64,000 nt of DNA from Amphibalanus amphitrite (Eukaryota; Arthropoda; Thecostraca; Balanomorpha; Balanidae): positions 1-64,000 of the forward strand of contig NW_024882326.1 of the NCBI RefSeq assembly GCF_019059575.1, in the 5' to 3' direction. Shown here piece by piece: positions 39,501 to 46,157 of this stretch; the first letter of the stretch is position 1, and each line of letters starts with the position of its first letter. Under the pieces are notes generated by a model. That model saw only the letters and a program-made list of their open reading frames with translations, made no database searches and was not told the origin of the DNA. Made by a program: the position numbers and the translations under genes.

Positions 39501-42077
39501 GGCAGATCTGCAGCGAATAATTTTCTTTTAAACACAAAATCTCGATAAAACCACACGATGGACTGGTTTGGGCCGTTTACAAAGCAGAACATCTCCCGAG
39601 GAAAACACTCCGCAACCGAGCGAAGGTCTTGGCATGGGGAATGACGAGCGCTTGGAATTTGCAAAATTTGCACAATGTGTCTGAGAAACAGACGTCCGAC
39701 ACATTCTGCTACCATATGATGCGAAAAATTTACTCCTGGCACTTCCCGTTTGTTCAGGACTGGGGTTGTTTTGAAAAGGAAAATGGCGCTTGGGATGTCG
39801 GCGCCAGTCATTCATGAAGGAGTTAGCGCCAGAGAATGCCTACAAAATACTCAAGAATGGTGTCGATGCAAGCTGTCGGCTTTCAGGGAAAATCAGATGT
39901 TGCCGGGGAGCTAGTCAAAACTAAATCCGACGCAGAAACTGCAGGGGATTCCCCTGCAAGAGCTTGAAAGCTGGTAACCTTTTATCAGCCTCCGGCAGCT
40001 GACGGAGCAACAAAAATCGGTATGAGCAAATATTTTTGGAGATACAGCAAAGGGGTTGGTTTCCAACCTTCTTAATCAGTTGTCAAAGCATGCATATTTG
40101 TCTGGTGTACACACAGACACCAAAACCTTATACTTTTGGCCGGTTCTTATATGCTTTATTGGCATGGGAAATGTGTGAACGAACTTTTGAGACACCCTGT
40201 AATTCCTCGTGTAGGCGTGCGTTCGACATCCGGATAATCAGGGATAATTTTCCGGGATCACCGGGATCACTCGGTGTTTTAAGCTGACACCGTGTACAAC
40301 GGACATGACAACGAGTCAAATAGCCATGAGTGAAGCAAAATAAATCTAAAAATATGACCAATTACATCGGTGGTCTCTACAATACCAAATTATTGCCGGT
40401 GATCCCGGATAATTATCCCTCATTTTTCGGATGTCGAACGCACGCTAGCACCCTTTGAAGTTTGAACACAAGCTAAGCCACATCGTATGTGGATTTCGTA
40501 CGTGTAAATTAATAAGTCTAATAATTGATATAATCTCCCCTGTGCAGGAGATAATGATGGACCACGCGCTGCGCACCATCTCGTATATCGCCGACATCGG
40601 CGACCTGGTGGTACTGATGGCCCGGCGCCGGGTCACTGCCGACATCACCAGCGAGCTGCACACCATGCCCAAGATGATCTGCCACGTCTTCGAGAGTGAC
40701 GAGGTGAGACTGAACTCTGTGCGGGGCGAACTTTTACTTTATGTTTGCCGGGCAGGGCGGTCGGTTACTGGATTTTGCTTATTTGCGAGCCGGCTAGCTC
40801 ACGTTTATTGCGATAGGCGTGCCACCTTAGTTGACACCCGTTCTCTTTTTCAGGCTCAGTTTATCGCGCAGTCCATCGGGCAGGCCTTTCAGGTGGCCTA
40901 CATGGAGTTCCTCAAGGCCAACGGCATCGAGGACCACAGCTTCGTCAAGGAGATGGACTACCAGGAGGTGCTCAACTCGCAGGAGATCTTCGGCGAGGAG
41001 CTGAAAATGTTTGCCAAAAAGGAGCTGCAGAAAGAGGTGCGTCTCATCGGTTGTTTATCTAGCATTTGGCCGATAGTTGATACATTTTTAACGTAAAAAA
41101 TGCTTTGAGCAACGCTACAAATACGGATGTGCAAAAATATAGCTAGTTTCTGAAGATGTAATCAATCTCTTTTCATACCGCACCGTACACATATAAGTAA
41201 TGAATCGAGTTACTTGTTTCATTTTTGAAGCTGTGATGTCGTCCCTTCCCGTGCTCCTGCGTTAGCGACTGCCACCAGTGACTGTTTCCCCCGTCGGCCG
41301 CCAGGTGGTGGTGCCCAAACAGAAGGGCGAGATCCTGGGCGTGGTGATTGTGGAGTCCGGCTGGGGCTCGCTGGTACCCACCGTGGTGATTGCCAACCTG
41401 GCGCCGGCCGGCGCCGCCGCCCGCTGCGGCCAGCTCAACATCGGAGACCAGATCATCGCGCTCAACGGCATCAGCCTGGTGGGCCTGCCGCTGGCCAGCT
41501 GCCAGACCTACGTCAAGAACGCCCGCCAGGCCACCGTGGTGAAGCTGACGGTGGTGCCGTGTCCACCGGTGGTGGAGGTGCGCATCCGGCGGCCCGACAC
41601 CAAGTACCAGCTGGGCTTCAGCGTGCAGAACGGCGTCATCTGCAGCCTGCTGCGCGGCGGCATCGCCGAGCGCGGCGGCGTGCGCGTCGGACACCGCATC
41701 ATCGAGATCAACAGCCAGAGCGTGGTGGCCGTGCCGCACGAGCGTATCGTCAGCCTGCTGGCCACCTCGGTCGGAGAGGTGAGACGCTGAGGGGGGGGGG
41801 GGGCACACACACGACGGGGTGGGGCTGGGGGGCTGAGGGCCGGATAGTCATCATTTCAGGCCAACATGTTCTTTATCCGCACATGAATGGATTCACGAAA
41901 GCCGAATAAAACAGGTGTTTCTTGCATGTCGTGCTGCGCTGCCGGTCAGTTATAGGTACTGTTCAGCCGATGGCGTTTCCTGATCTGGCCCTCAATCCGT
42001 TTCAGATTCACATGAAGACGATGCCGACGTCGTTGTTTCGCCTGCTGACGGGCCAGGAGTCGCCCGTGTACATCTGA
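3219..42077 (+). CDS. X11L: Mint/X11 (APBA, LIN-10) adaptor gene, 13-exon model, 5' incomplete
   Basis: Whole-gene entry; exons are listed separately. Mint/X11 proteins are cytosolic adaptors that bind the NPxY region of APP-family proteins through a PTB domain and bind other membrane or synaptic partners through two C-terminal PDZ domains; family members act in secretory and synaptic trafficking. Seen here in order: a proline-rich segment, an AIQDIRQAI helix like the segment upstream of the PTB in other Mints, a DCDD linker, an ETDRLLGQQ block, the PTB domain (about residues 219-405 of the model), PDZ1 and PDZ2 (about 410-575) and the C-terminal VYI. The 13 exons total 1772 nt and, with one nucleotide from the preceding exon, give 591 codons with no internal stop. 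The N-terminal part, where Munc18- and CASK-binding regions lie in vertebrate Mint1, would be upstream. PTB and PDZ exons are certain; the small linker exons are less so. Confidence 0.93.
3470..3965 (+). repeat. Minisatellite made from the Mint exon end plus its 5' splice site
   Basis: Six units of roughly 86-104 bp each contain the exon-end sequence (GGCCGGCCGG, then CTGGGTTCCCAG or a close variant) followed by a donor-like sequence. Donor-like positions are 3502, 3589, 3687, 3773 and 3877; a sixth unit at about 3946 has lost the GT (CCCAGGGACG). The remainder of each unit is ACAGGGG/GTGTGTGGGA-type sequence. Long open frames here on both strands come from the repetition. Confidence 0.9.
3966..5425. 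other. Mint intron sequence, no gene seen
   Basis: Downstream of the minisatellite the sequence is ordinary intron. No coding or RNA features were recognised. Confidence 0.4.
5426..5496 (+). CDS. X11L: Mint linker exon (DCDD segment)
   Basis: A strong pyrimidine tract ends CTCTCTTCAG at 5425 and a strong donor GTGAGT begins at 5497. The exon is 71 nt, phase 2 in and phase 1 out, so it joins the exon at 3219-3501 exactly. It encodes [19 protein letters not shown]; vertebrate Mint proteins also carry a DCDD block shortly after the conserved WV motif. Assignment rests on phase, splice quality and this short match. Confidence 0.75.
6564..6608 (+). CDS. Possible 45-nt Mint microexon
   Basis: It is flanked by CTCTCACCAG on the left and GTAAGT on the right. 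The length is a multiple of three and it is phase 1 to phase 1, so it can be included or skipped without disturbing the frame between 5496 and later exons. The implied peptide is [15 protein letters not shown]. The phase-0 reading, [15 protein letters not shown], also looks protein-like, so the frame is uncertain. No homology was recognised. Confidence 0.45.
6609..7030. other. Mint intron with a G-run
   Basis: A homopolymeric G tract lies at about 6721-6738. No gene seen. Confidence 0.5.
7032..8224 (-). pseudogene. 5'-truncated non-LTR retrotransposon: broken RNase H and C-terminal zinc-knuckle region
   Basis: On the minus strand one frame (8224-7820) ends [13 protein letters not shown], the start of an RNase H domain with its catalytic Asp. 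After a frameshift the next frame (7742-7104) carries [32 protein letters not shown] (the RNase H GHxGxxxNExAD motif) and [20 protein letters not shown], a Cys/His cluster typical of I/R1/Jockey-type elements. A second frameshift near 7190 separates the end, [20 protein letters not shown]. The 3' end is followed by a (GAA)n tail (TTC repeats at 7034-7053 on +). Reverse transcriptase and ORF1 are absent. Confidence 0.88.
8225..11181. other. Mint intron, no gene recognised
   Basis: Alternating GC-rich (8550-9200, 10040-10280) and AT-rich (9230-9900) stretches. GGCCGGCGCGGTGGTA occurs near 10667 and again near 10833. I see no conserved coding or RNA feature. Confidence 0.4.
11182..11658. mobile_element. 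477-bp piggyBac-like MITE
   Basis: It is flanked by TTAA on both sides (11178-11181 and 11659-11662). The terminal inverted repeat is AGGGACCCTCCCACCTT at the left and its complement at the right. An internal hairpin at about 11333-11372 pairs ATTCAGAGGGG with CCCCTCTGAAT. No coding frame. Confidence 0.88.
11659..13541. other. Mint intron, GC-rich with homopolymer tracts
   Basis: A poly-A tract lies at about 12079-12095. The GC-rich segment at 12100-12400 is open in several frames because of its composition. No gene recognised. Confidence 0.4.
13542..13583 (+). CDS. Possible 42-nt Mint microexon
   Basis: It lies between CCCCTGGCAG and GTAAGG. In phase 1 it reads [14 protein letters not shown] and joins the exon at 17288 to give [17 protein letters not shown], a smooth acidic run. 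An upstream AG at 13515-13516 would instead give a 67-nt exon, phase 0 in and 1 out. The symmetric phase suggests a cassette exon. The acceptor pyrimidine tract is weak. Confidence 0.45.
13584..17287. other. Mint intron, with a (GT)n microsatellite
   Basis: The (GT)n plus T-run is at about 13674-13705. The rest shows no recognisable gene or transposon ends. Confidence 0.4.
17288..17370 (+). CDS. X11L: Mint linker exon (ETDRLLGQQ segment)
   Basis: The acceptor is CTGTTCGCCAG ending at 17287 and the donor is AAG|GTGAGT. It is phase 1 in and phase 0 out. It encodes [16 protein letters not shown] followed by [12 protein letters not shown]. The acidic/LLGQQ block resembles the linker upstream of the PTB domain in arthropod Mint proteins as I remember them; this is not a checked alignment. 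Its 3' part and donor are tandemly repeated in the following intron. Confidence 0.75.
17326..17770 (+). repeat. Seven-unit array duplicating a Mint exon 3' end and splice donor
   Basis: Units of 55-71 bp carry CAGCAGCGCACCGTCACC, then GGCGACAGCGCCGACCT and AAG|GTGAGTAG. Donors lie at 17371, 17434, 17505, 17577, 17631, 17694 and 17754 (the last is GTGAAT). In units 3 and 4 the spacer ends TCCACAG, an AG directly before the repeated coding block. In unit 3 the block from 17460 to 17504 is exactly 45 nt and in frame; unit 4 has an extra C and is 46 nt. Confidence 0.95.
17771..20399. other. Mint intron, no gene recognised
   Basis: A 19-base unit, CTCGGACTCGGAGTGTAAT, occurs twice in tandem at about 20204-20241. 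A short CATA repeat lies at about 20275-20297. Nothing else stands out. Confidence 0.4.
20560..20790. repeat. GC-rich minisatellite
   Basis: Three or four tandem units of CTCGGCGACGGGCGGTGATG plus GGGTCAGC (about 28 bp), with GGGGGCGTACCTCGGCGACG-type variants on either side. The region is open in several frames on both strands because of the repetition. Confidence 0.8.
20800..24349. other. Mint intron, no gene recognised
   Basis: The GC-rich part at 22170-22740 has long open frames on both strands without family features. No splice-bounded exon was convincing. Confidence 0.35.
24350..24442 (+). CDS. X11L: Mint linker exon (basic [11 protein letters not shown] segment)
   Basis: The acceptor is CCCGGTCCCTGCAG ending at 24349. 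Two donors are possible. AAG|GTGACG at 24443 gives 93 nt in phase 0-0, which continues correctly into the exon at 26024. ACCG|GTGACC at 24396 gives 46 nt in phase 0-1, which would join directly to the PTB exon at 26983. It encodes [15 protein letters not shown], and in the long form [16 protein letters not shown] as well. I favour the long form because it lets every strong exon be used. Confidence 0.65.
24443..26023. other. Mint intron, no gene recognised
   Basis: A short GTGA repeat lies at about 24678-24694. Nothing else was recognised. Confidence 0.4.
26024..26063 (+). CDS. X11L: Mint 40-nt exon just before the PTB domain
   Basis: A long pyrimidine tract (CCCTTTCCTTCTTTCAG) precedes it and AAG|GTACGT follows. 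It is phase 0 in and phase 1 out, exactly what the PTB exon at 26983 requires. It encodes the basic peptide [13 protein letters not shown]. Confidence 0.7.
26983..27125 (+). CDS. X11L: Mint exon: first half of the PTB domain
   Basis: The acceptor is CTTCACGCGCAG and the donor AAG|GTGAGC; phase 1 in, 0 out. It encodes [36 protein letters not shown] and [12 protein letters not shown]. The YLGST motif of the first PTB strand and the RMxQAxEAVSRIK helix are signatures of Mint/X11 PTB domains. Confidence 0.96.
27126..31109. other. PTB intron, first part
   Basis: GC-rich with composition-driven open frames (27450-28040, 28180-28670, 29740-30140). A (CCCCCG)n-like hexanucleotide repeat lies at about 30669-30708. 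A good acceptor-like CTTCAG at 30462 is followed by a stop in the frame of the PTB-like exon (30536), so it is not its direct acceptor. Confidence 0.4.
31110..31276 (+). CDS. Candidate alternative first-half PTB exon inside the Mint PTB intron
   Basis: The frame is open from 30539 to the donor CGG|GTAAGG at 31277. It encodes a proline/glycine-rich run, then [19 protein letters not shown], an arginine-rich loop and [13 protein letters not shown]. This parallels the canonical exon: LFxxRYLG strand, polar loop, helix ending AxxxIR, cut in phase 0 at the same point. The acceptor is uncertain (CTGTACCAG at 31109 is one option, and others lie upstream in proline-rich sequence). It could replace the exon at 26983 and join to 35851. 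It could also be an unrelated PTB fragment or a decayed duplicate. Confidence 0.5.
31692..31750 (+). repeat. Left direct repeat flanking copy 2
   Basis: CCCGTTCGGCCGCTGTCGCC, then ACCCACGTC, GTGCA and GTAACGGGAG-CGGTCGGT. It matches 33896-33961 on the other side of the element in the same orientation. Confidence 0.75.
31814..33871 (-). mobile_element. Copy 2 of the 1.6-kb element, inverted, with terminal inverted repeats
   Basis: The left end reads GAAAAGTGCTAGAAATT and the right end AATTTCTAGCGCTTTTTC, an imperfect 17-18 bp inverted repeat. Without the nested hAT MITE and one target copy the length is about 1650 bp, like copy 1. No open frame resembles a transposase, so it looks non-autonomous. 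The superfamily is not clear from the termini. Confidence 0.8.
32247..32646. mobile_element. 400-bp hAT-type MITE nested in copy 2
   Basis: The termini are TAGAGTTGCAAAGTTTTCCC and, as reverse complement of the right end, TAGAGTTGCAAAATTTCCC. The element is flanked by perfect 8-bp direct repeats GTATTGAC (32239-32246 and 32647-32654). Copy 1 carries the uninterrupted site as the near-identical GTTGAC/CTCGAG context. TAGNG termini with an 8-bp duplication are hAT hallmarks. The interior has several ACCGGCATGC motifs and no coding frame. Confidence 0.93.
33896..33961 (+). repeat. Right direct repeat flanking copy 2
   Basis: CCCGTTCGGCCGCTGTCGCT, ACCCACGTC, GTGCA, seven extra bases, GTAACGGGAGCCGGTCGGT. 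The partner is at 31692-31750. Both are diverged, so this is older than a fresh target duplication. Confidence 0.75.
33962..35850. other. PTB intron, later part
   Basis: A (CTA)n microsatellite is at about 35743-35766. A short repeat, CTAATGTCACC, occurs three times at 35047-35091. No gene recognised. Confidence 0.4.
35851..35937 (+). CDS. X11L: Mint exon: middle of the PTB domain
   Basis: The acceptor is CATTGTTCCCAG and the donor is AAG|GTCAGA; phase 0-0, 29 codons. It encodes [20 protein letters not shown] and IMVLNTDLK, a close match to the corresponding strands of Mint PTB domains. Confidence 0.97.
35938..37375. other. Mint intron, no gene recognised
   Basis: CGCTTATATCTGGCACGGA and a variant are tandemly repeated near 36143-36180. 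Other open frames look composition-driven. Confidence 0.4.
37376..38130 (+). repeat. Satellite-like tandem repeat, about 306 bp, about 2.5 units
   Basis: Landmarks recur at about 306-308 bp. TGCACGTGCATAGTTCATG at about 37377 and GCACGTGCATAGCTCATG at about 37679, with a diverged GAATAGCATGTGCCACGAAAC at about 37988. GTCAAAACCGTTAACAGCCC plus CAGCTTGCACCCCTCG at 37510-37555 matches GTCAAAACGGTTTTCCGCCC plus CAGCCTGCACCCCTCG at 37814-37859. An ACTC/ACATACTC microsatellite follows at about 38129-38158. Confidence 0.7.
38390..38830 (+). repeat. Minisatellite of about 70-85 bp units
   Basis: Six or so diverged units share CCGCAAGG, GGATAGTTTCT, TCATAGATGGCGGTAG, TTGTAACGCCTG and TATGCTGTG in that order. 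Unit lengths vary because of small insertions. A mariner-like element is inserted at its end. Confidence 0.85.
38841..40199. mobile_element. 1359-bp mariner-like element, apparently non-coding
   Basis: The terminal inverted repeat is CAGGGTGTCTCAAAAGTTCG at the left and its complement at the right, extended by TTCACA; TA dinucleotides flank both ends (38839-38840, 40200-40201). The length matches a full mariner, but I could not find the DD(34)D catalytic spacing on either strand; the longest frame (114 codons, minus strand) has no recognised motif. Either the transposase has decayed or the interior is foreign sequence. Confidence 0.85.
40215..40445. mobile_element. 231-bp MITE
   Basis: Imperfect inverted ends of about 50 bp start GCGTGCGTTCGACATCCG, followed by GGGATAATT and CCGGGATCACCGG on both sides. 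TAG lies directly outside both ends, a possible 3-bp target duplication as in PIF/Harbinger elements. It inserted 14 bp beyond the mariner-like element. Confidence 0.8.
40548..40703 (+). CDS. X11L: Mint exon: PTB core strands
   Basis: The acceptor is TCTCCCCTGTGCAG and the donor is GAG|GTGAGA; 52 codons, phase 0-0. It encodes [28 protein letters not shown], a short variable loop, and [12 protein letters not shown]. The [13 protein letters not shown] and MICHVFES motifs are diagnostic for Mint/X11. Confidence 0.98.
40854..41036 (+). CDS. X11L: Mint exon: C-terminal PTB helix and PDZ linker
   Basis: The acceptor is TTCTCTTTTTCAG and the donor is GAG|GTGCGT; 61 codons, phase 0-0. It encodes [30 protein letters not shown] and [20 protein letters not shown]. 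This is the long C-terminal PTB helix, which carries the peptide-binding surface in this family, and the linker to PDZ1. Confidence 0.98.
41305..41778 (+). CDS. X11L: Mint exon: PDZ1 and PDZ2
   Basis: One 474-nt exon, phase 0-0. PDZ1 runs from [20 protein letters not shown] through [20 protein letters not shown]2 runs from [20 protein letters not shown] through [20 protein letters not shown] to the donor GAG|GTGAGA. Nearly every position matches family consensus. Codon third positions are strongly G/C, and the antisense strand is open as a consequence. Confidence 0.99.
42006..42077 (+). CDS. X11L: Mint last coding exon, ending VYI*
   Basis: The acceptor is AATCCGTTTCAG ending at 42005. It encodes [20 protein letters not shown] and VYI, then TGA at 42075. 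The C-terminal hydrophobic PVYI is typical of the family. Confidence 0.98.
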   Translation: MHMKTMPTSLFRLLTGQESPVYI

Positions 42078-44223
42078 TGCGGCCGGCCGGGCCCGTGCCG
42101 GGCACCTGATCCGCCGTTCCTACGCGCCTCTAGTCAGCCGCGCGGCCGCCGGGGGACCGGCCGGCCGGCGCCACATCTCTCTATATCACGGCCGGCGGCC
42201 GCCTGTGATACGTGACCGCGACAAGTGCCATACGCAGGGTCGGCCCGCTCCGACTCCGACTCCGACTCCGGCCCGACTCCGGGGCCGATTGTGGCCCAGT
42301 TGAGGCCGAGAGGCGCCGGCGCGTCCGACCGCCGCCGCCGCTGGTCGCCGGCGAGACGCCGCATTGTTTTCTCTGTTGGTTGGTGTGGGACCGTATCAGC
42401 GTATGTACGTTTGTGCATGTGTGTGCCCCTGTGCGTGTGAAGGTGTGTGCGTGTGTGCGTGGGCAGGCGTTGGTCAGGCTCGGAGAGGGCGCTGGCCAGG
42501 TGTTGTTTCCCGCCGAGTGGCGCGGTCGGCGCCGGCCGCCCGGGCTGCGGGGCGGACCGTTGGATACATTGGAAGTGATAAGTACAATGTGGCGTGGTCT
42601 GGTGCGTGTCCGAGTGCCGTCGGGCCGGCCGGCGGCGGCCGGCGGCTGTTGTGTGACGCTGTCATATCCAGGGAGCGGGGAGCTCCGCGAGCACGGGTCG
42701 CCGCGGCGCCGGCTCACACCGACCCCGCCGAATAGTGTGGAATAAACCCTATCGTTGGATACTCCAGGCGGTGTCTTTTTCTCTGCGCTCAATGCTGATA
42801 TAAACGTTAGGGCTTAAACCAACGTCTGTGGAGACGCCTCGCGAACGTTCGCAGAAAAAAAGAACTGACTACGTAGCTCCTGCGGCGCACTCGATAGCCG
42901 TCGATACAAGATTACTTTGCTTGACAGGCATGGAGAAAATCGAGTTTGATAGCGGCGTGGCTTTGGCCCATAGGTGGGGGATTGTGCAAAACTGGGGTAC
43001 CCGGGCGCAACAAATCCGCCGCCGCCCTAGCCGTGCCCTTGACCTCCGCCGTCTGTTGCGACTCCATCGGGCACCCACAGTCCAGCACAATTCTCCACAT
43101 GCTTATGTCATTCATTGGATGACGAGAATCGTGGTTCCGGTTCCGGCTAAAATCTGAGCACGCTTTTCTTGGAAAGTTTTACCCGAAAGAGTGAATGTGA
43201 CACCTCTACAAACTTGCGGCCAGTACCATGGCTGCCACGTCACGCTTATCGCTAAGGAAAGCCAGGTCATGAATATTTGATATGCCACTGAATCAACGAT
43301 GAGAGGTGTCTCGTCTTCTCAGCTAGCCGGTGGAAACAAAACTGACTACATTCTGACATATTGATGGGTAAAAATCGAGGTCAATAATACGGTTCGTCGC
43401 CTGTTACCAAAAACTTTGCTATCATGAAGGAGAAATTTGTTGACAGAATATGGTAGCTCCACATGTGCGACAGATATAGCGCACCTTTGACGATCAATCA
43501 CTGAACTCTATAATGCGATCAATACTTACGTTCCCGTTCCTCGCACGTGTGTATTTTGTTTGAATTTGTGCGGTTGGTTCCTGTATAGATGGCCTTGGTT
43601 CCTGGGATGTCTTTTGGCGAATAATTGAAATGTAGGAGTAATTAGCGTTCTTTTGTGGTACAGTTCTAAATTGCGAATAATTTGCCCATCCGTATGAAAA
43701 CAATTGTTTTTTAGTGTTTCGGTGGAGCAACAAATAATGAAAAATGCTTTTGACGTTTCGGATTTCAGCAATCGGTGCCATTAAGTTCCAATTTCATTAT
43801 GCTGTGGTTGTACCAAGAGTGTAGTAGCTATTTGGAATGCCAATACTTCATTTGTTTGGAATGAGATCCTCACTGCTGACTTCCTGCACTTTGTATCAAC
43901 TGTCACAGTCAACTTCAAGTTCCGTGGTGCCGTTGACATGGGAGAAAGATGGGTTCAATCACAATTCACAACAGGCTGGCACAGATTGTTCACTTCATGT
44001 TAACTGGTCAATGCCACTATGGTAGATTTTAGGTCAGCAACATCAGGAGCAGGCGTGGTGAAGATTGCCCTGGCATACCAGACTCGTGATGGGATGGATA
44101 CAAACAATTATATGCCACATGCTCAGGAACAATAAACTGACCTAGGGAATTTTCAAAGCAGTCTGTTGTCCCCAAAAATACACTAACTGGATCACAATGA
44201 ACATTTCAGTTTTCTGCACCTTC
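42078..44223 (+). other. Mint 3' UTR and intergenic region
   Basis: The first 660 or so bases are GC-rich. An AATAAA at 42741-42746 is a plausible polyadenylation signal for Mint. From 42770 to 44223 composition falls towards A/T and I recognise no gene; short open frames on both strands have no family resemblance. Confidence 0.5.
42741..42746 (+). promoter_or_regulatory. Candidate poly(A) signal AATAAA for Mint
   Basis: First AATAAA downstream of the Mint stop codon, about 664 nt after it. No transcript data support the exact end. Confidence 0.45.
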
Positions 44224-44227
44224 TTAA

Positions 44228-45113
44228 CCCTCGCATGTGTAGGGGGGGGGGGGGTCGGATGGACCCCCCCATGGTTTTTCGCGAATAACTCGCGTAAAAA
44301 GCGGCCGATCGCGACGAAACTTTCAGTACCCTCGCATTGATCAATTTGACACCTACCCTGAAAATTTCATGACCCTGACCCAAATGACCTTTGACCTGTG
44401 ACCTCTTTTCCGAGACCATGTTTGGCCGGAATCGCGATTTCGCGTATGTCGGCTCGCACTAGCCGCGTGTTTGCAAGCTTTTCGTGGTTTCAAACGTTCA
44501 AACATGTGGTTTGATGTTACTCCCGTGTGTGTCAAGGTCACCTGAAGGTCAGGTCAGGTCATTGACCTTTGGTGACCTCGGGTGACCTCGGGTCACTTTT
44601 TCGAGTTTTACATGTTTCTAGGCTAGTTTTTGGAGCTGAATTCGAATTTAGCAACCATTTGAACATTTACGAAGTAGTTTTGGTGACTTCGTAACATGTT
44701 ACAAAGCTGTCAGAGGCGGTTGACACGTACTACGAATACCCGTCACGACGCCTACTGGTTGACCTGACCTGACCTGACCCGACCTGGTCTAAATGCTTCA
44801 AGACATCATCTGTGATCAAAACTAACACGATATTCGTGATCAGCACCCCGAAAAACCCCTTAGCAGCCACACTTTACGACTTTCTAACAGGTCCCGATTT
44901 TCCCGACTTTGGGTCATTGACCTGACCTGGAAGGTCAACCAATGACCTAGGACCTTAAAATTGGGTATCATCGGCTTCCTCTCGTCACGGGCAACACGCT
45001 CGTTTTTTTCGCGAAGCTCTAGCTCGATCAGGGACCAAACGGCAAGGGGGAGGGTCCAACCGACCCCCCCCCCTACACATTAGAAGCTGGCAAACGCCGC
45101 ACACATGCGAGGG
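44228..45113. mobile_element. 886-bp piggyBac-like MITE upstream of NOC2
   Basis: It is flanked by TTAA (44224-44227 and 45114-45117). The inverted ends read CCCTCGCATGTGT, followed within a few to some 30 bases by runs of G on the left and C on the right. The interior has repeated TGACCT/AGGTCA hexamers and no open frame of note. A diverged, truncated copy of its middle lies inverted at 58870-59306. Confidence 0.92.
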
Positions 45114-45331
45114 TTAAAACTGGACAAATTGGCAAAATAAGAACATTAAAGGAAAGAACACGTCCTTCTAAGCTTAAAAATGAGATCTCACATTGATGCT
45201 TATGATACTTTTTGGATGAACCATATAAGGTTTCACCTGACCACATGTTGGGTCATGGGTATAAGTATGCAAAAGGCCTGAGCAGGTTGTAGGTTAGTGA
45301 GTTGGTAGTTAAGTAAGGTCAGGTCAGGTAT

Positions 45332-45359
45332 GGTTAGGTTAGGTTAGGTTAGGTTAGGT
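45332..45359 (+). repeat. Interstitial (TTAGG)n tract
   Basis: GGTTAGGTTAGGTTAGGTTA continues for five full units, the arthropod telomere repeat. A shorter complementary tract, CCTAACCTAACCTGACC, lies at 45629-45645. The two face each other around an AT-rich segment with ATTAGGTTTTGCTA and, reversed, TTAGGTTTTGTTA. Confidence 0.85.
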
Positions 45360-45889
45360 AATGACAGGTCAGATAAGATTAGGTTTTGCTATCCCTGCTT
45401 GACTTTTTTAAGGAGTAACATCATATGAAAATTTTTCTAAGTTTAATTATGGTTTGTGGCAAATATGGTGCAGTTTTTATTCAATTGTTAGCCTGGGATG
45501 CAAAAGAGGGATTTCACCCTCACAATAGACTAAATAGAGAAAGCAGGAAAGCCCCTAAAAAAGTAGAGCCCGCTATCATGTGGCATACAGGTGGCCATGA
45601 TTTTGAAACAAACTGCATTGGTAACAAAACCTAACCTAACCTGACCTACTGACCCTTAAGTACCTACTAAGTACTAGTAAAAATGTTGTTCCTGTGATAA
45701 CAGGACACATTTTTCCTGGTGATAACATACTGGTGTGTAAAATCAAAAACCATCTGGTAATAAAGCAGCTCAAGTGGCTCACCATTTAGTCACCAATGAA
45801 AATGTTATCTGATCAAATGTTAACTTGCCATGTTCTTTCTTAATGGTATTACTGTTACATTACAGGTGGTACTGTAAAAAGTGCACAAA
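45360..45889. other. NOC2 upstream region
   Basis: It lies between the TTAGG tracts and the NOC2 start codon. A 69-codon open frame at 45425-45634 has no recognised relatives and lies within the inverted-repeat segment. The NOC2 promoter and 5' UTR should be here, but no TATA box is convincing. Confidence 0.35.
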
Positions 45890-46157
45890 ATGAAGGCAAA
45901 GAAGGTAAAATCACAAAATAGCTCAAATGCAAAACAGGGAACAGCTTCAAAGTCCAAGAAGAATGGTGTGAGCTCTGATGATAAGGATGCAGCTTTGGCG
46001 TCTATGTCCATTGACCAGTTCCTGGCATCTGGGTTTGACTCTGATGACGATGGAGATGCTGAATCAGACACACCTATGAATGGTGGGGACCATGAGACAG
46101 AGTCAGCGGAGGAGCCAGACGATTCCAGTGGGGAAGAGGAGGAGGAGTCCAGTGAAG
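45890..46157 (+). CDS. NOC2L: NOC2 coding exon 1
   Basis: The first in-frame ATG is at 45890 (an in-frame GTG at 45881 precedes it). A splice-acceptor-like TTACATTACAG lies just upstream at about 45864, so a 5' UTR intron is likely. It encodes a Lys/Ser-rich start, SIDQFLASGFDSDDD (human NOC2L has a very similar DEFLASGFDS) and an acidic tail, then GAAG|GTAATG. Exit phase is 1. Confidence 0.9.

Noticed and set aside
41173..41810. 211-codon minus-strand frame opposite the PDZ exon
   Set aside because: Shadow of the codon usage of the PDZ1-PDZ2 exon; His/Ala-rich antisense without motifs.
45332..45359. Real chromosome end
   Set aside because: Only five TTAGG units with genes continuing on both sides; an interstitial tract.
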